This document shows, one piece after another, positions 7,983-16,372 of a stretch of 31,197 nt of DNA. Under the pieces are notes generated by a model. It had not been told where the DNA came from. It worked only from the letters and a program-made list of their open reading frames with translations, and searched no databases. Numbering within the stretch: position 1 is the stretch's first letter; the number at the start of each line of letters is the position of its first letter. The stretch comes from a virus, in the IMG/VR virus record IMGVR_UViG_3300023172_000122, positions 1-31,197 of that record, one strand, 5' to 3'. The position numbers and the translations under genes were made by a program.

Positions 7983-10861
7983 AGTTCCAACTCCAATTCT
8001 TCCTCTTCACCGCCTTCTGGCCCCTCCTCTCCCAGATCAAGTTCAATTTCCTCTTCACCGCCTTCTTCAGGTCCGGTTAACTCAATATTATCTGAAGCGG
8101 TTGCAATTTCTGCACCAGCTTCTTTTTCGCCCGTCGCTTGCTTCAAGACATCTTGAAAGAAGTCTTGCGAGATTGAAACTTCAGAGTTGAAGTATTTGTT
8201 CTCTAGGCGATCAAAGTGAAGAGCGATATTGGTGAACAAAAAGTCCAAGAATTCAACTTGAGGTTCATCTTTTCCGGGACTTTCTCTTTTGAAAACTTCC
8301 AATTCTTCCGGTGTCATTTGAAGGTCTTTCAAAGCATTCTCGATGGTTGCTTTTTGGGTAGAGATGAACCGATAAGCTGCTTTTCGACCAATTGAGTTCT
8401 CGCCAGAGATAGGTTCTGGAAAGTCATCTTCCGGGCCACGGTCAGTAACCCGACCGGTTGTCAAGCTGTCTGATGCTGCTAGTTCATCTTCTTCTACTTC
8501 TTTTTCGGTTTTTGGTAACCCTTCAGCATCCAAAGTGATTTTGATATCTTCTTGCTCCATGAGGGGTTTTTGATCTTTCTGTAAGAAAGATTCTTTTCTT
8601 CTCTCAAATCGAGAAATAAGTCCATCCAAAGACATTTCAGGTGCAATCTCGTCGTAAAGACCTTGAATAACGTGCTTGATAAAAGACCTACGCTCTGCCG
8701 CTGTAGAAAGCGCGCTATACTCTGGTTCCAACTGGGAACCGCCCACTTTCCCGGGAATGATCATTTTCAGAACTTTTTCAAGATAGTTGATAGCAGTCGA
8801 TCTTTCTCCTGCTTTCATTTCTTCTTGTTCCATAAGTGTTTTGTATTTCTTTACAACCAAAGCTTGAACAATCTGTCGAAACTTTGCTTCTTCTATTCTT
8901 TTTTGCTCTTTCACGGTTTTTATCCCTTTGTTAATGAGTTTTTTCAATTCTTTTTTCTTTTCATCATCTTCGTCCTTTTTAAAAGGACGACCAGAATGCC
9001 CAGCAACATTTCCAGCGGCCATTGAAGAGGCTTCTTCAAGTCTTTCAGTGTCATAGATTTCTATAAAACGATCAACATCAATGTTATCCGGAATCATTGT
9101 TTTAATAGCTTCTTTGTCTCTAGAACTAATCGCATTTCGAAGCTTTGTGGCGCTGACTGGAGTAGCATCTGGACCCACACAAGGTTGTGTTTCGCAAGGC
9201 GAGATAACATCGACCGAAAAGCCTTCCGGAAGTTTGTCCGGGTTTTTAACTTCAAAATAGTTTTTAAACTCTTCGATTCTTCTTGCATCGGCGTCTTTTG
9301 AGCCAGCACCCATTGTGAAAGCTAAATCTTTGTAAGCTTCCCTTCTTTCATCACTGATCAAAAACTCATAAGCAGCCATAATGGGAGAGTTGTAATCAGT
9401 CTCCAACACTTCTACTTTCCCATCTAAATTATAAAGATCAAAAACTTTCATTGATTGTTCTCTAGAAAACCCTTCTCTAGCCTTGGGGCCGATCAGGACC
9501 AAAATCTTCTCAACATCGGGCAGACTAGCATAGTAGTCAATCATTGCTTTGTGAGCTTTGGTAGGTGGCTTGAAACCGCCGGGAAGGAGAACCAGCTTTT
9601 TATTTTCTTTCAAAAGGCTTTGCAAAGCTGGGATCTTTCCTCTGCCATACTTAAACAACCCTAGGAGTTGGTTAGCAGGAGCAAAGTTACCGGTGAACTT
9701 GTATGTTTTTCCATCGTAATCAAAAACAAAACCTTCAGCAGCAGTGGAAACACCCTCTGCATCGACAAGTTTTTCCAACTGCGTGTTCAAGATCCCAATA
9801 GCTTCTTCAACGCCGGAGCTTCGGATAGCAGAGATAGCATCAGAAACTTCTTTTTGCAGTCTTTGGACTTCTTCTTTGTTATCTAAAACAAAAGCACTTT
9901 GAAAGTTTTTAAGAATTTCAACAGCGAACTGGTGGATGATCATTTCCAAAGGCTTGACTGCCTTTTTAAAGTATTTTCCCAGCTTTTTAGATGCTGCTGA
10001 AACTTGCTGCTGGGCTTCCCTTGGAAGACCTTCCTTGATATCATTGAGCTTAACAGAAGTTCCTTCGAAAAGCCTTTTCATCAGGAGTGTCAGCTTTTCC
10101 TCCGGAATTAAAGGAAAATCTTCAACAATCATTGGAACAATCTTTAAAGTAAGATAATCTCCAACGGTGTTTGAATCAGAAAGGCCAGCGGCAGAAGTTA
10201 AACTTTCTAATCTATTAATGAATTCATTTGCAATGTTTTCATTGTCAAGGCTTTCCAATCTTCGAATAGCATTGACTTGAATTCTAAAATTATCTAAAAC
10301 ATCTTTTTCTTTGATCTTTTCAATTGCATTTTCCAATTTTGCAACCAAGCCTGAAGATACATCATCTGTGGCAACAGGTTTTCCATTTTCAACTTTAACA
10401 TGACCAACACGATGAATATTCAAAGTTGGAATAGAGTATTGAATAACGTTGGGGTTTCTTGGATCTTGGATCTCAGCATTGTAGAAAATATCTGCGCTTT
10501 CTCCAAAGAGGTCTAAAATTTCTTCGTCAGAGAGGGCTTGAACTGCTTTCTCAAAGGCGCTGAAAGCTTCCGTGAAAGCAATTTCCAAAGAACCACGCCC
10601 ACCAAACTTTTGAGCTAATTCAGCAGCGTTCATCCCGCCTTTAGCAATATTCCCTTTGTTTCTAGCGGCTCTTGCTTCGCCAGATGCTAGATCATATGAA
10701 ATAAAAAGGTTCTGGCCATCTGTTTTTTCAGTCCCTTCTAGCTCTCCAACACCAGCTTTCCGGAAAATCTCTTTAATGTCGGAAAACTTAAGTTTTGGAT
10801 TTTCATAAAGGTGGGACATGTGGCCGGCCAAGCCGCCCTCTAGAAGAAGTTCTTCTTGCAT
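7979..10861 (-). CDS. Ligase-like plus cytidylyltransferase-like fusion protein
   Basis: This 960-residue protein has two enzyme-like halves. Residues 1-400 resemble a covalent nucleotidyltransferase (RNA/DNA ligase type): EKTDGQ at 45-50 (motif I lysine), ARNKG at 66-70, AEIQ at 129-132, EGFVFDY at 376-382 and TYKFTGNF at 386-393 (motifs IV-V). The opening GGLAGHMSHLYENP is a conserved start known from T4-like cyanophage relatives. Residues 423-600 form a nucleotidyltransferase fold with LLPGGFKPPTKAH (degenerate HxGH, first His replaced by Thr) and VSATKLRNAISS. The C-terminal third is charged with LMEQE twice (676-680, 767-771) and a very acidic tail. The N-terminus MQEELLLEGG contains L-L-E before G, a possible head-protease site. 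The reaction is unproven. Confidence 0.82.
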   Translation of the reverse strand: MQEELLLEGGLAGHMSHLYENPKLKFSDIKEIFRKAGVGELEGTEKTDGQNLFISYDLASGEARAARNKGNIAKGGMNAAELAQKFGGRGSLEIAFTEAFSAFEKAVQALSDEEILDLFGESADIFYNAEIQDPRNPNVIQYSIPTLNIHRVGHVKVENGKPVATDDVSSGLVAKLENAIEKIKEKDVLDNFRIQVNAIRRLESLDNENIANEFINRLESLTSAAGLSDSNTVGDYLTLKIVPMIVEDFPLIPEEKLTLLMKRLFEGTSVKLNDIKEGLPREAQQQVSAASKKLGKYFKKAVKPLEMIIHQFAVEILKNFQSAFVLDNKEEVQRLQKEVSDAISAIRSSGVEEAIGILNTQLEKLVDAEGVSTAAEGFVFDYDGKTYKFTGNFAPANQLLGLFKYGRGKIPALQSLLKENKKLVLLPGGFKPPTKAHKAMIDYYASLPDVEKILVLIGPKAREGFSREQSMKVFDLYNLDGKVEVLETDYNSPIMAAYEFLISDERREAYKDLAFTMGAGSKDADARRIEEFKNYFEVKNPDKLPEGFSVDVISPCETQPCVGPDATPVSATKLRNAISSRDKEAIKTMIPDNIDVDRFIEIYDTERLEEASSMAAGNVAGHSGRPFKKDEDDEKKKELKKLINKGIKTVKEQKRIEEAKFRQIVQALVVKKYKTLMEQEEMKAGERSTAINYLEKVLKMIIPGKVGGSQLEPEYSALSTAAERRSFIKHVIQGLYDEIAPEMSLDGLISRFERRKESFLQKDQKPLMEQEDIKITLDAEGLPKTEKEVEEDELAASDSLTTGRVTDRGPEDDFPEPISGENSIGRKAAYRFISTQKATIENALKDLQMTPEELEVFKRESPGKDEPQVEFLDFLFTNIALHFDRLENKYFNSEVSISQDFFQDVLKQATGEKEAGAEIATASDNIELTGPEEGGEEEIELDLGEEGPEGGEEEELELEL

Positions 10862-10865
10862 GTTG

Positions 10866-11057
10866 TTAGTTATCCTTGGTTAAAATTCTTGCTTTTCTTT
10901 TAGCACTCTTGATGTGCTCTTTAACTTGCTCTTTTTTCCATCCGGAAGGTAGCTGCTCAACTTGTTTTTCGATCTCTTGAAGGTGCTCCAAGAGGGTATA
11001 CTCTTGTTTTGTTTTTCCTTCAAGAAACTCGCGGGTCATTTTGCGATGATCAGTCAT
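10866..11057 (-). CDS. Small helical hypothetical protein
   Basis: A 63-residue highly charged protein (MTDHRKMTREFLEGKTKQEY) that is predicted helical throughout, with a basic C-terminus (KSAKRKARILTKDN). Its ATG overlaps the end of the Lys/Ala-rich protein gene (ATGACTGA), indicating translational coupling. It lies five bases before the 960-residue protein gene, so these genes form one operon. No family is recognised. Confidence 0.65.
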   Translation of the reverse strand: MTDHRKMTREFLEGKTKQEYTLLEHLQEIEKQVEQLPSGWKKEQVKEHIKSAKRKARILTKDN

Positions 11058-11301
11058 CTTTTTTAACTACCTTTTTCTTGGTGGTTTTTTTGGGTTTTGC
11101 TTCGGTTTTTTTCTTTGCTTCAGCTTCTGCTTTCTTTTTTGCTTCGGCTTCTGCTTTCTTTTTCGCTTCGGCTTCTGCTGCCGCTCTCTTTTCAACTTCA
11201 GCTTTCAAAGCAAGTTCTTTTTCCAATTCAAGAGCTTCCAATGCTTTTTTAGCATCAAGCTGCCTTTTCAAAATTCGAAGTCTTTTCTTTTTTCTACCCA
11301 T
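11050..11301 (-). CDS. Basic Lys/Ala-repeat coiled-coil protein
   Basis: The 83-residue protein starts MGRKKKRLRILKRQ and then carries an Ala-Glu-Ala-Lys-Lys-Lys heptad-like repeat (AEAKKK three times in eight-residue spacing) before a Lys/Thr-rich end. This composition resembles histone H1-like tails and suggests a coiled coil or DNA-binding extended helix. A MxRKKKRLR start is a pattern I associate with large marine phages. The start at 11301 lies downstream of an AAAGGA site. Function unknown; DNA condensation in the virion is speculation. Confidence 0.7.
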   Translation of the reverse strand: MGRKKKRLRILKRQLDAKKALEALELEKELALKAEVEKRAAAEAEAKKKAEAEAKKKAEAEAKKKTEAKPKKTTKKKVVKKDD

Positions 11302-11316
11302 TTTTACAAATCCTTT

Positions 11317-12003
11317 TTATTTTTTAGAAAACCAACGTTTCATTAATTCATTTCCAACGATTTCAGAACGAGTGATGTAATGTTCTTTGACATTTTCTTT
11401 CTCATCTTCTTTCTCATCTTTTTTGCCACCGGCATCTTTATCTTTGTCAATAATTGCTTTTTGAAGGTGATCAGGCAATTCCGTTGCCTGTTTACCCTCT
11501 AGTTCCGGAGCGTCATTATATTTTTCTGTTTTGGCTTCTTTCAAAAGTTTTTTCTTTTCTTTATTTTTCCATTCCATAAGAACTTGGTCTCCTAATTTGA
11601 TTGAATCTTCGAAATCTCTTACAAGAAATCCGTTTCCTAGTAAATAGGCTTCAGCTTCCAATTCTCTTAATTTTTGGTTGTTTTGGGCGTATCCGGGCTT
11701 TGTTTCAAACTGAAAATCAAAGTCTCCTCTACAATTTTGTGCATGATGAACCAATTCGTGCGAGATAGAGCGAAGCATATCTTTTGGATGTCTTCCATCC
11801 ACATAAATTACAATTTCCATATTGGAGGGATCATAATAAGCAGTTTTGCCAAAGTCCATTTTTGAGTTTTCAATATCTGAAACAAAGTTGACACAGCAAG
11901 GCTTGTCGTAACCCAATCTTTCTTTTGCATAAGGAAGAAAGGAAGTTAAAATGTTTTGAAGAGAAGAAAGATCTCGATCTGTATTGTTATTGATTTCTTG
12001 CAT
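11317..12003 (-). CDS. HExxH metallopeptidase-like protein with possible processing site
   Basis: The 228-residue protein has SISHELVHHAQNCRGDF, an HExxH at 82-86, and a downstream LRELEAEAYLLGN that could give the third zinc ligand (Glu), so it looks like a compact gluzincin. Similar HELVHHxQNC proteins occur in cyanophages and relatives. At about residue 154, KKLLKEAKTEK contains L-K-E before A, matching a T4-type head-protease site, followed by a charged disordered tail. Together with the neighbours this hints at a virion-packaged enzyme. The substrate is unknown. It is eight bases downstream of the gene at 12011-13090. Confidence 0.75.
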   Translation of the reverse strand: MQEINNNTDRDLSSLQNILTSFLPYAKERLGYDKPCCVNFVSDIENSKMDFGKTAYYDPSNMEIVIYVDGRHPKDMLRSISHELVHHAQNCRGDFDFQFETKPGYAQNNQKLRELEAEAYLLGNGFLVRDFEDSIKLGDQVLMEWKNKEKKKLLKEAKTEKYNDAPELEGKQATELPDHLQKAIIDKDKDAGGKKDEKEDEKENVKEHYITRSEIVGNELMKRWFSKK

Positions 12004-12010
12004 TATAAAA

Positions 12011-13090
12011 CTAATTCCTATTAATCTTTAAAGTACTAGTAGTACTTTCTCTCAATCGAGCCTCACGAACACGAGGTTTTCTTCTGCTTTTCGGGGAGTA
12101 CTTCTCCCAATCGAATCTGGAGTCCGATGAGGTCTTCCTCTGCTTTCTCGGGGCTGTAGCCCTAGGTGTTCCAAAATAATCGTCCGAGGCTATAGGTCTT
12201 TTTGGTTTTCTATTTGGTTGCATATGAAGACTATCTTCAGCCTCTGTTTTGTCTACATCGATGCCTAAGTTTTTTTTGATAAGATCTTTAAATTGTTCAT
12301 CATGGTTCAGGTCAGAAGAGATTTTTTCAATCGTGGTATCTAAATTGCTAATACTAGCTTTGATAATCTTTTTTATAAACAATTCCAAAGATTCCTTTTC
12401 CAAATCAGAGAAATCAGATGGCTCTTTCTTTTCGAAAACCCTAGCAAGAGCTTGATAATCATCATCCAAGTCAAACAGGCCAATCAAAGGAGCCTCTCCG
12501 CTTTTACCTTTTCCGGTATCTGGCCAGCCTATTAATTGAGCTAGCACTTCTTTGTTCTCACCTACCAATACCTTCAAACCAGAATCAAACAGGAAATCAG
12601 TGATCTTACCAAAACCTCCACCACCAGCTTGATTAAGAACAGCTAACCCAATAAAAGACAGGCCACCGGTGGGGACTGATGCTGCGGCTATAGTCTCCGC
12701 ATCAACCCCCGCTGCAGATAAAATAGTGGCAACAGCCGCTGTGCCTAAACCCGCCACAATTCCACTACTAAGAAAGTCAGCTAACTTTCCAAAGCGCGTC
12801 TCTCTAAGGCTTTCCAATTTTTTCGCTATATCGAGTTTGACTTTATCCCATTGTGAAGGTTTAAGAACGCCTTTGGCGGTTAAATAATACAACAATTCGC
12901 CAACGTTTTTTATATCTCCAATTCCTTCCACCGCCGCGTATTTTTCACCAATCTGTAATTCTTGCAGAGTTTTTGCCGCATCTTCGGTAAGCTCCAAATC
13001 TTCGTCAATCTCCGCTTGTTCTCTAATTACAAATTGTCGCCAATTATCAAATATTTTTTTATCTTTTTCATATGAACTAAAAGTAGACAT
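12011..13090 (-). CDS. Membrane-associated phage protein with NWRQF N-terminal motif
   Basis: I choose the ATG at 13090, preceded by GGGAG at seven bases, over an upstream ATG at 13108. The 359-residue product opens with MSTFSSYEKDKKIFDNWRQF, an aromatic D-N-W-R-x-F element known to me from the N-termini of many marine phage proteins, followed by an acidic stretch. Residues about 109-127 and 134-153 are hydrophobic, Ala/Gly-rich and could span or insert in a membrane. The C-terminus is basic and disordered and ends near VREARLRESTTS, which has V-R-E/A and L-R-E/S sites. A packaged, processed, membrane-active virion protein is inferred. Confidence 0.65.
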   Translation of the reverse strand: MSTFSSYEKDKKIFDNWRQFVIREQAEIDEDLELTEDAAKTLQELQIGEKYAAVEGIGDIKNVGELLYYLTAKGVLKPSQWDKVKLDIAKKLESLRETRFGKLADFLSSGIVAGLGTAAVATILSAAGVDAETIAAASVPTGGLSFIGLAVLNQAGGGGFGKITDFLFDSGLKVLVGENKEVLAQLIGWPDTGKGKSGEAPLIGLFDLDDDYQALARVFEKKEPSDFSDLEKESLELFIKKIIKASISNLDTTIEKISSDLNHDEQFKDLIKKNLGIDVDKTEAEDSLHMQPNRKPKRPIASDDYFGTPRATAPRKQRKTSSDSRFDWEKYSPKSRRKPRVREARLRESTTSTLKINRN

Positions 13091-13121
13091 ATATAAACTC
13101 CCTTTCATTTAACTTAATTAG

Positions 13122-13430
13122 TTATTTTAAAACTAAAAAAAAGTAAAATTGAATAATTAAAGCCCAATAAAATCCAAAAACAAAATAAGCTCCCAACTGA
13201 GCGATCAACATATCTCTTCTTTTCCAGATAATATAAGATCCAGAACAGATCAAGAACATTTTTGCAAAAACAAAGGGCATAATTGAATCAAACTTCAAAA
13301 AGAAGTCCATTATTGGATTTGATTCTTTTAAATGCCCAAACTTGATAACATAAATTGAGACAACTGTATCGATCAGATTAAAGATGATGGTTGCCCAAAG
13401 AAAGAGTTTGATTTGTTTTTCATTAAACAT
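13122..13430 (-). CDS. DUF5658-like membrane protein
   Basis: The 102-residue protein has four hydrophobic segments (about 8-28, 45-65, 78-98 with one partial) and the signature NLIDTVVSIYVIKFGHLKES followed by NPIMDFFL, typical of DUF5658 membrane proteins (N-x-x-D near the first helix, E-x-N-P after it). The family has no established function. It sits between the nucleotidyltransferase and the NWRQF protein with short gaps, in the same minus-strand run. Confidence 0.75.
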   Translation of the reverse strand: MFNEKQIKLFLWATIIFNLIDTVVSIYVIKFGHLKESNPIMDFFLKFDSIMPFVFAKMFLICSGSYIIWKRRDMLIAQLGAYFVFGFYWALIIQFYFFLVLK

Positions 13431-13439
13431 AGTAAGGCC

Positions 13440-14465
13440 TTATAGGTTTGAATAAACTAAAGTTCCTTGATCTACGGGGTGTTCTCCCGGTGTATTACCA
13501 GATGCATCAACAGACATCATCTTGTCGTATGCTTCGTGTTTAAGATCAAAGATCTCTTCAATAACTCCGACTTTTCGAAGTGCTTTGTAAGTTAGATTTT
13601 CAACAGAAAACTCGCCTCCCTTCACAAGGCCAGCAGTTCTCATATTTTTTAACTTGTCCATTAAATTTTCTGCGTAAATAAAAGAAGACTTGTATTGTCC
13701 TTTTGCAAAAAGGTCTTTTAAATGATCCAGCTTTTGCTGAAAGCCATTGATTTTGACCATGATCTGTTGGTCGTCAATGTTCGGCTTTGCAGGAGAAGGT
13801 TTCACAATCCACTCGTTGTTTAAAAGAGAATAAACACCGGTTGAATAATGCTTTTCATTTAAATTTTCAACATAAATTTCAACTTCGTGACCTTTCATCA
13901 TAATATCGTGTTGTTCATTCCAAAGGTTCTTTTTAGAATTAACATAATCACGAATCAGTTTGGGATCAGCCCCAGTTTTCTTGAAGTCAATCACAAGATG
14001 AAGATCAATATCAGAATTATCAGTCCAGTTGTAATTTGCCAAAGATCCTGTGAACTTGATATCGATCAATTCAACATTTTTTGGAAATTTAAGATTATTT
14101 TCAAAAAAGTCTCTTCCAATTTGAATCAATTTGTTTGCAACTTCTGCTTTAAGGACATCCCTTTCACCCCAAAAGGCTGGATTGAGAGAATCTCGAACAT
14201 TGAAAGAAGAATAATCAAACATTGAGATAAACTCTTTCAAAATAACCTTAATCTTTGCTTCTCCAATAGGAGGAGCAGACTTTGACCTTTTCATTGAAGG
14301 CTTTTTGGTATAAGGTTTGGACTTGTACTTGTTTCCACCCTTTCCAATAAGATCTTTCTTCTTTTTTGGATGATTTTTGAACATTTTCTTTTGAAAAGGA
14401 GACTTTGGCAAAGGATCTTTCTTGTTTTCCAAGAAAAACTTCCATTCTTCCATAAAATCAGACAT
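13440..14465 (-). CDS. Pol-beta-type nucleotidyltransferase-like protein
   Basis: The 341-residue protein has the nucleotidyltransferase pattern FTGSLANYNWTDNSDIDLHL: Gly140-Ser141 and Asp152-x-Asp154, with a later VEIYVENLNE as the possible third carboxylate. Such domains transfer a nucleotide to protein, RNA or a small molecule; the substrate is unclear. The N-terminus MSDFMEEWKFFLENKKD is an aromatic acidic element resembling head-targeting peptides of T4-like phages, followed by about 45 Lys/Pro-rich residues. Similar proteins occur in T4-like marine phages. Start at 14465 is preceded by AAAAAGGGAAAA. Confidence 0.78.
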   Translation of the reverse strand: MSDFMEEWKFFLENKKDPLPKSPFQKKMFKNHPKKKKDLIGKGGNKYKSKPYTKKPSMKRSKSAPPIGEAKIKVILKEFISMFDYSSFNVRDSLNPAFWGERDVLKAEVANKLIQIGRDFFENNLKFPKNVELIDIKFTGSLANYNWTDNSDIDLHLVIDFKKTGADPKLIRDYVNSKKNLWNEQHDIMMKGHEVEIYVENLNEKHYSTGVYSLLNNEWIVKPSPAKPNIDDQQIMVKINGFQQKLDHLKDLFAKGQYKSSFIYAENLMDKLKNMRTAGLVKGGEFSVENLTYKALRKVGVIEEIFDLKHEAYDKMMSVDASGNTPGEHPVDQGTLVYSNL

Positions 14466-14479
14466 TTATTTTCCCTTTT

Positions 14480-14782
14480 TTAGCAAGATAACATAATTTT
14501 GTTTAAATTTTCGTTTGAAAACAAAGTTTTGAAGCGAGCAACTGTATCATCGTCACATTTTAGATGAATAATATCAAAAACGGCTCTTTGTTCTTTCAAA
14601 GTTTTCAAATCAGCAACAAAAACAGCAATGTAATAGATTTCTTCGTCATTCATGTTCGTGTTTCCAGCTTCAGATTCAAAATCATTGACAACCCAAGGAT
14701 TTTTTAAGCCTAGAATGTCTTTTGCCGACTCCACCGAGGCAGAAAGAAACTTTGAATGGTTTTTTGATTTATTATTTGACAT
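14480..14782 (-). CDS. Small hypothetical protein
   Basis: A 100-residue protein (MSNNKSKNHSKFLSASVESA) with an alpha/beta look: EEIYYIAVFVADLKTLKEQR is a central strand plus helix, and the end FSNENLNKIMLSC has one Cys. An AT-rich leader with a TATAAC-like -10 lies about 30 bases upstream. No family is recognised. It is expressed on the minus strand between the membrane zincin and the nucleotidyltransferase. Confidence 0.6.
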   Translation of the reverse strand: MSNNKSKNHSKFLSASVESAKDILGLKNPWVVNDFESEAGNTNMNDEEIYYIAVFVADLKTLKEQRAVFDIIHLKCDDDTVARFKTLFSNENLNKIMLSC

Positions 14783-14823
14783 GTAAACTACCTTTATGTT
14801 ATAGTATCACATAAATAAATAGT

Positions 14824-15465
14824 TTAAGAGAAGATGATTTCTTTAACCTTTCTTTGTTCCGGCGAAAGGTCGTCGTTTTTGATTTTTTCCATTTGTTTTT
14901 CGAACATTTTGCGAACAATGCCTTTGAAAGGCCACATAAAGTAATACCATTGACCAACAAATTGCCTTTCAATCCAATAATAGTTAATTTCATTACCAGT
15001 CAACCACCATTTGCAAGCCATTGTCATTGAATAACCACGAAACTCCAACCAAGCACGGGTCGGAGAAGGTATCGGAAGCAGAAACAGCAAACAAAGAAGC
15101 CACCAGACACTCAAGAAGGGGGCTAGGAGGCTCAAGAAGGCTAGGCATTGTGGAAAAAGGTATCCAATGTCGAATAGGAGCCCAAAACGCTTCCTATCGC
15201 TTAAATGGACCCATTCGTGAGCAAGCACCAAAATGGCTGAATAATGATCGTTTTCTTTCCAAGGCAATTTTGGAACATACATTCGGGGATAAATCACAGA
15301 AATGTACGAAGTCATAAAGGATTTGTTGAAAAAAAGAATAACAGAAAGAACTTTCATCAAAAAAGAAGTTGTTTTTGGAACAATCTCAAACTTTGGAATG
15401 TCATCAAGGATCATGTTTTCCAATTTCCATCGGATTCTTGTAAGGTTGAAGATTTTTTCAGACAT
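14824..15465 (-). CDS. Membrane-embedded HExxH peptidase-like protein
   Basis: The 213-residue protein has LVLAHEWVHLSDRKRFG with an HExxH at 83-87, then two hydrophobic segments (about 97-130) and RAWLEFRGY, where Glu141 may be the third zinc ligand. This order, zinc site followed by membrane helices and E-x-R, is seen in small phage zincins. An additional hydrophobic stretch lies at about 35-48. The ribosome site GGGAGG lies seven bases before the ATG. It diverges from the nuclease gene; 82 bases separate the two. Substrate unknown. Confidence 0.72.
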   Translation of the reverse strand: MSEKIFNLTRIRWKLENMILDDIPKFEIVPKTTSFLMKVLSVILFFNKSFMTSYISVIYPRMYVPKLPWKENDHYSAILVLAHEWVHLSDRKRFGLLFDIGYLFPQCLAFLSLLAPFLSVWWLLCLLFLLPIPSPTRAWLEFRGYSMTMACKWWLTGNEINYYWIERQFVGQWYYFMWPFKGIVRKMFEKQMEKIKNDDLSPEQRKVKEIIFS

Positions 15466-15490
15466 TTTTTATCCTCCCACGAGAAAAAGG

Positions 15491-15519
15491 TTGACTTTGA
15501 CACCGATAACTAGTATAAT
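15491..15519 (+). promoter_or_regulatory. Strong sigma70-type promoter for the nuclease gene
   Basis: TTGACT (15491-15496), a 17-base spacer and TATAAT (15514-15519) precede the ATG at 15549 by 29 bases, with AAAGGAG as ribosome site. This is the best -35/-10 match in the AT-rich part of the window, typical of early phage promoters. Confidence 0.8.
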
Positions 15520-15548
15520 AGAGGTCAACAAACACAAAGGAGACCAAA

Positions 15549-16319
15549 ATGGTTCAGCATATTTCATTTTCAGGGTTCAAAATTTGGGATGAGTGCCCTC
15601 ATCGCTTCAAGATCGAATACATTGACGGAAAAAAAGGCTTCACGGGCAACATTTTCACTGCTTTTGGAACAGCAATCCACGAAGTTTGTGAAAAAACGCT
15701 TCTAAATGAGTGGAAAACTGGCGAAGAAGCTCAAAATTTCTCACAATCCTTTCAAAAAGAGTGGGAAAGTCTTGACGAAGACCTAAAAGTTGAAAAAGAT
15801 TTGGATGTTTTCATGGAACAAGGCAAAAAATTAGCTCCAATTTGCATTCCAGAACTTAAAAAAGTCTTTGAAGGCTGCGAAGTTGTTCAAACAGAGATGG
15901 ATCTTTATGAAAACATTGAAGGTTCTAACTTAAAGTTCAAAGGATTTGTGGATCTGATCTTAAAAAATCCAAAAACTGGTAAATATTACATCATTGATTG
16001 GAAAACATGTTCTTGGGGATGGGATGCTAGAAGAAAATCTGACAAGATCACAGGCTATCAGTTGGTTTTTTACAAAAAGTTCATTGCTGAAAAGCTTAAA
16101 GTCGAACCAAAAATGATTGAATGCTTCTTTGCCCTCTTAAAAAGAACTGCAAAGAAAGACCAAGTAGAATTTGTAAGAATAACAACTGGCAATAGGAAGA
16201 TGAAGAATGCGGAAGAAGCTTTGAGCAAAGCTGTTCATTTTATTGATAAAGGATTTTATCCAAAGAAAAAGACTTCTTGTTCAAAATGCCCTTTTAAAAG
16301 AACCGAGTGGTGTCCTTGA
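15549..16319 (+). CDS. PD-(D/E)XK nuclease of the RecB/Cas4 type with Fe-S cysteines
   Basis: The 256-residue protein has the full Cas4/AddB-like layout: Cys16 in WDECPHRFK, His44 in GTAIHEVCE, Asp135 in KGFVDLILK, D150-W-K152 in IIDWKT, and the YQLVFYKK motif IV at 170-177. Three C-terminal cysteines (244, 247, 255) together with Cys16 can bind a 4Fe-4S cluster. Such nucleases trim DNA ends with 5'-3' exonuclease activity; in phages they serve recombination, DNA degradation or replication. No cas1/cas2 genes are nearby, so a CRISPR role is not supported. The gene is a lone plus-strand unit with its own promoter and terminator hairpin. Confidence 0.88.
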   Translation: MVQHISFSGFKIWDECPHRFKIEYIDGKKGFTGNIFTAFGTAIHEVCEKTLLNEWKTGEEAQNFSQSFQKEWESLDEDLKVEKDLDVFMEQGKKLAPICIPELKKVFEGCEVVQTEMDLYENIEGSNLKFKGFVDLILKNPKTGKYYIIDWKTCSWGWDARRKSDKITGYQLVFYKKFIAEKLKVEPKMIECFFALLKRTAKKDQVEFVRITTGNRKMKNAEEALSKAVHFIDKGFYPKKKTSCSKCPFKRTEWCP

Positions 16320-16325
16320 GGTTTC

Positions 16326-16352
16326 GTTATCTGTAGTAGTTTCTCAGATAAC
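16326..16352 (+). terminator. Hairpin terminator between convergent genes
   Basis: GTTATCTG and CAGATAAC form a perfect 8-bp stem with an 11-base loop, followed by TTTCT on the plus strand, just after the nuclease stop codon. The U run is short, so efficiency is uncertain. It may also serve the convergent gene ending at 16373. Confidence 0.6.
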
Positions 16353-16372
16353 TTTCTAAGTCCAAGTCTATA

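Noticed and set aside
15549-16319. Cas4 as part of a CRISPR adaptation module
   Set aside because: The nuclease fits the Cas4/RecB group, but no cas1, cas2 or repeat array is present in the window.
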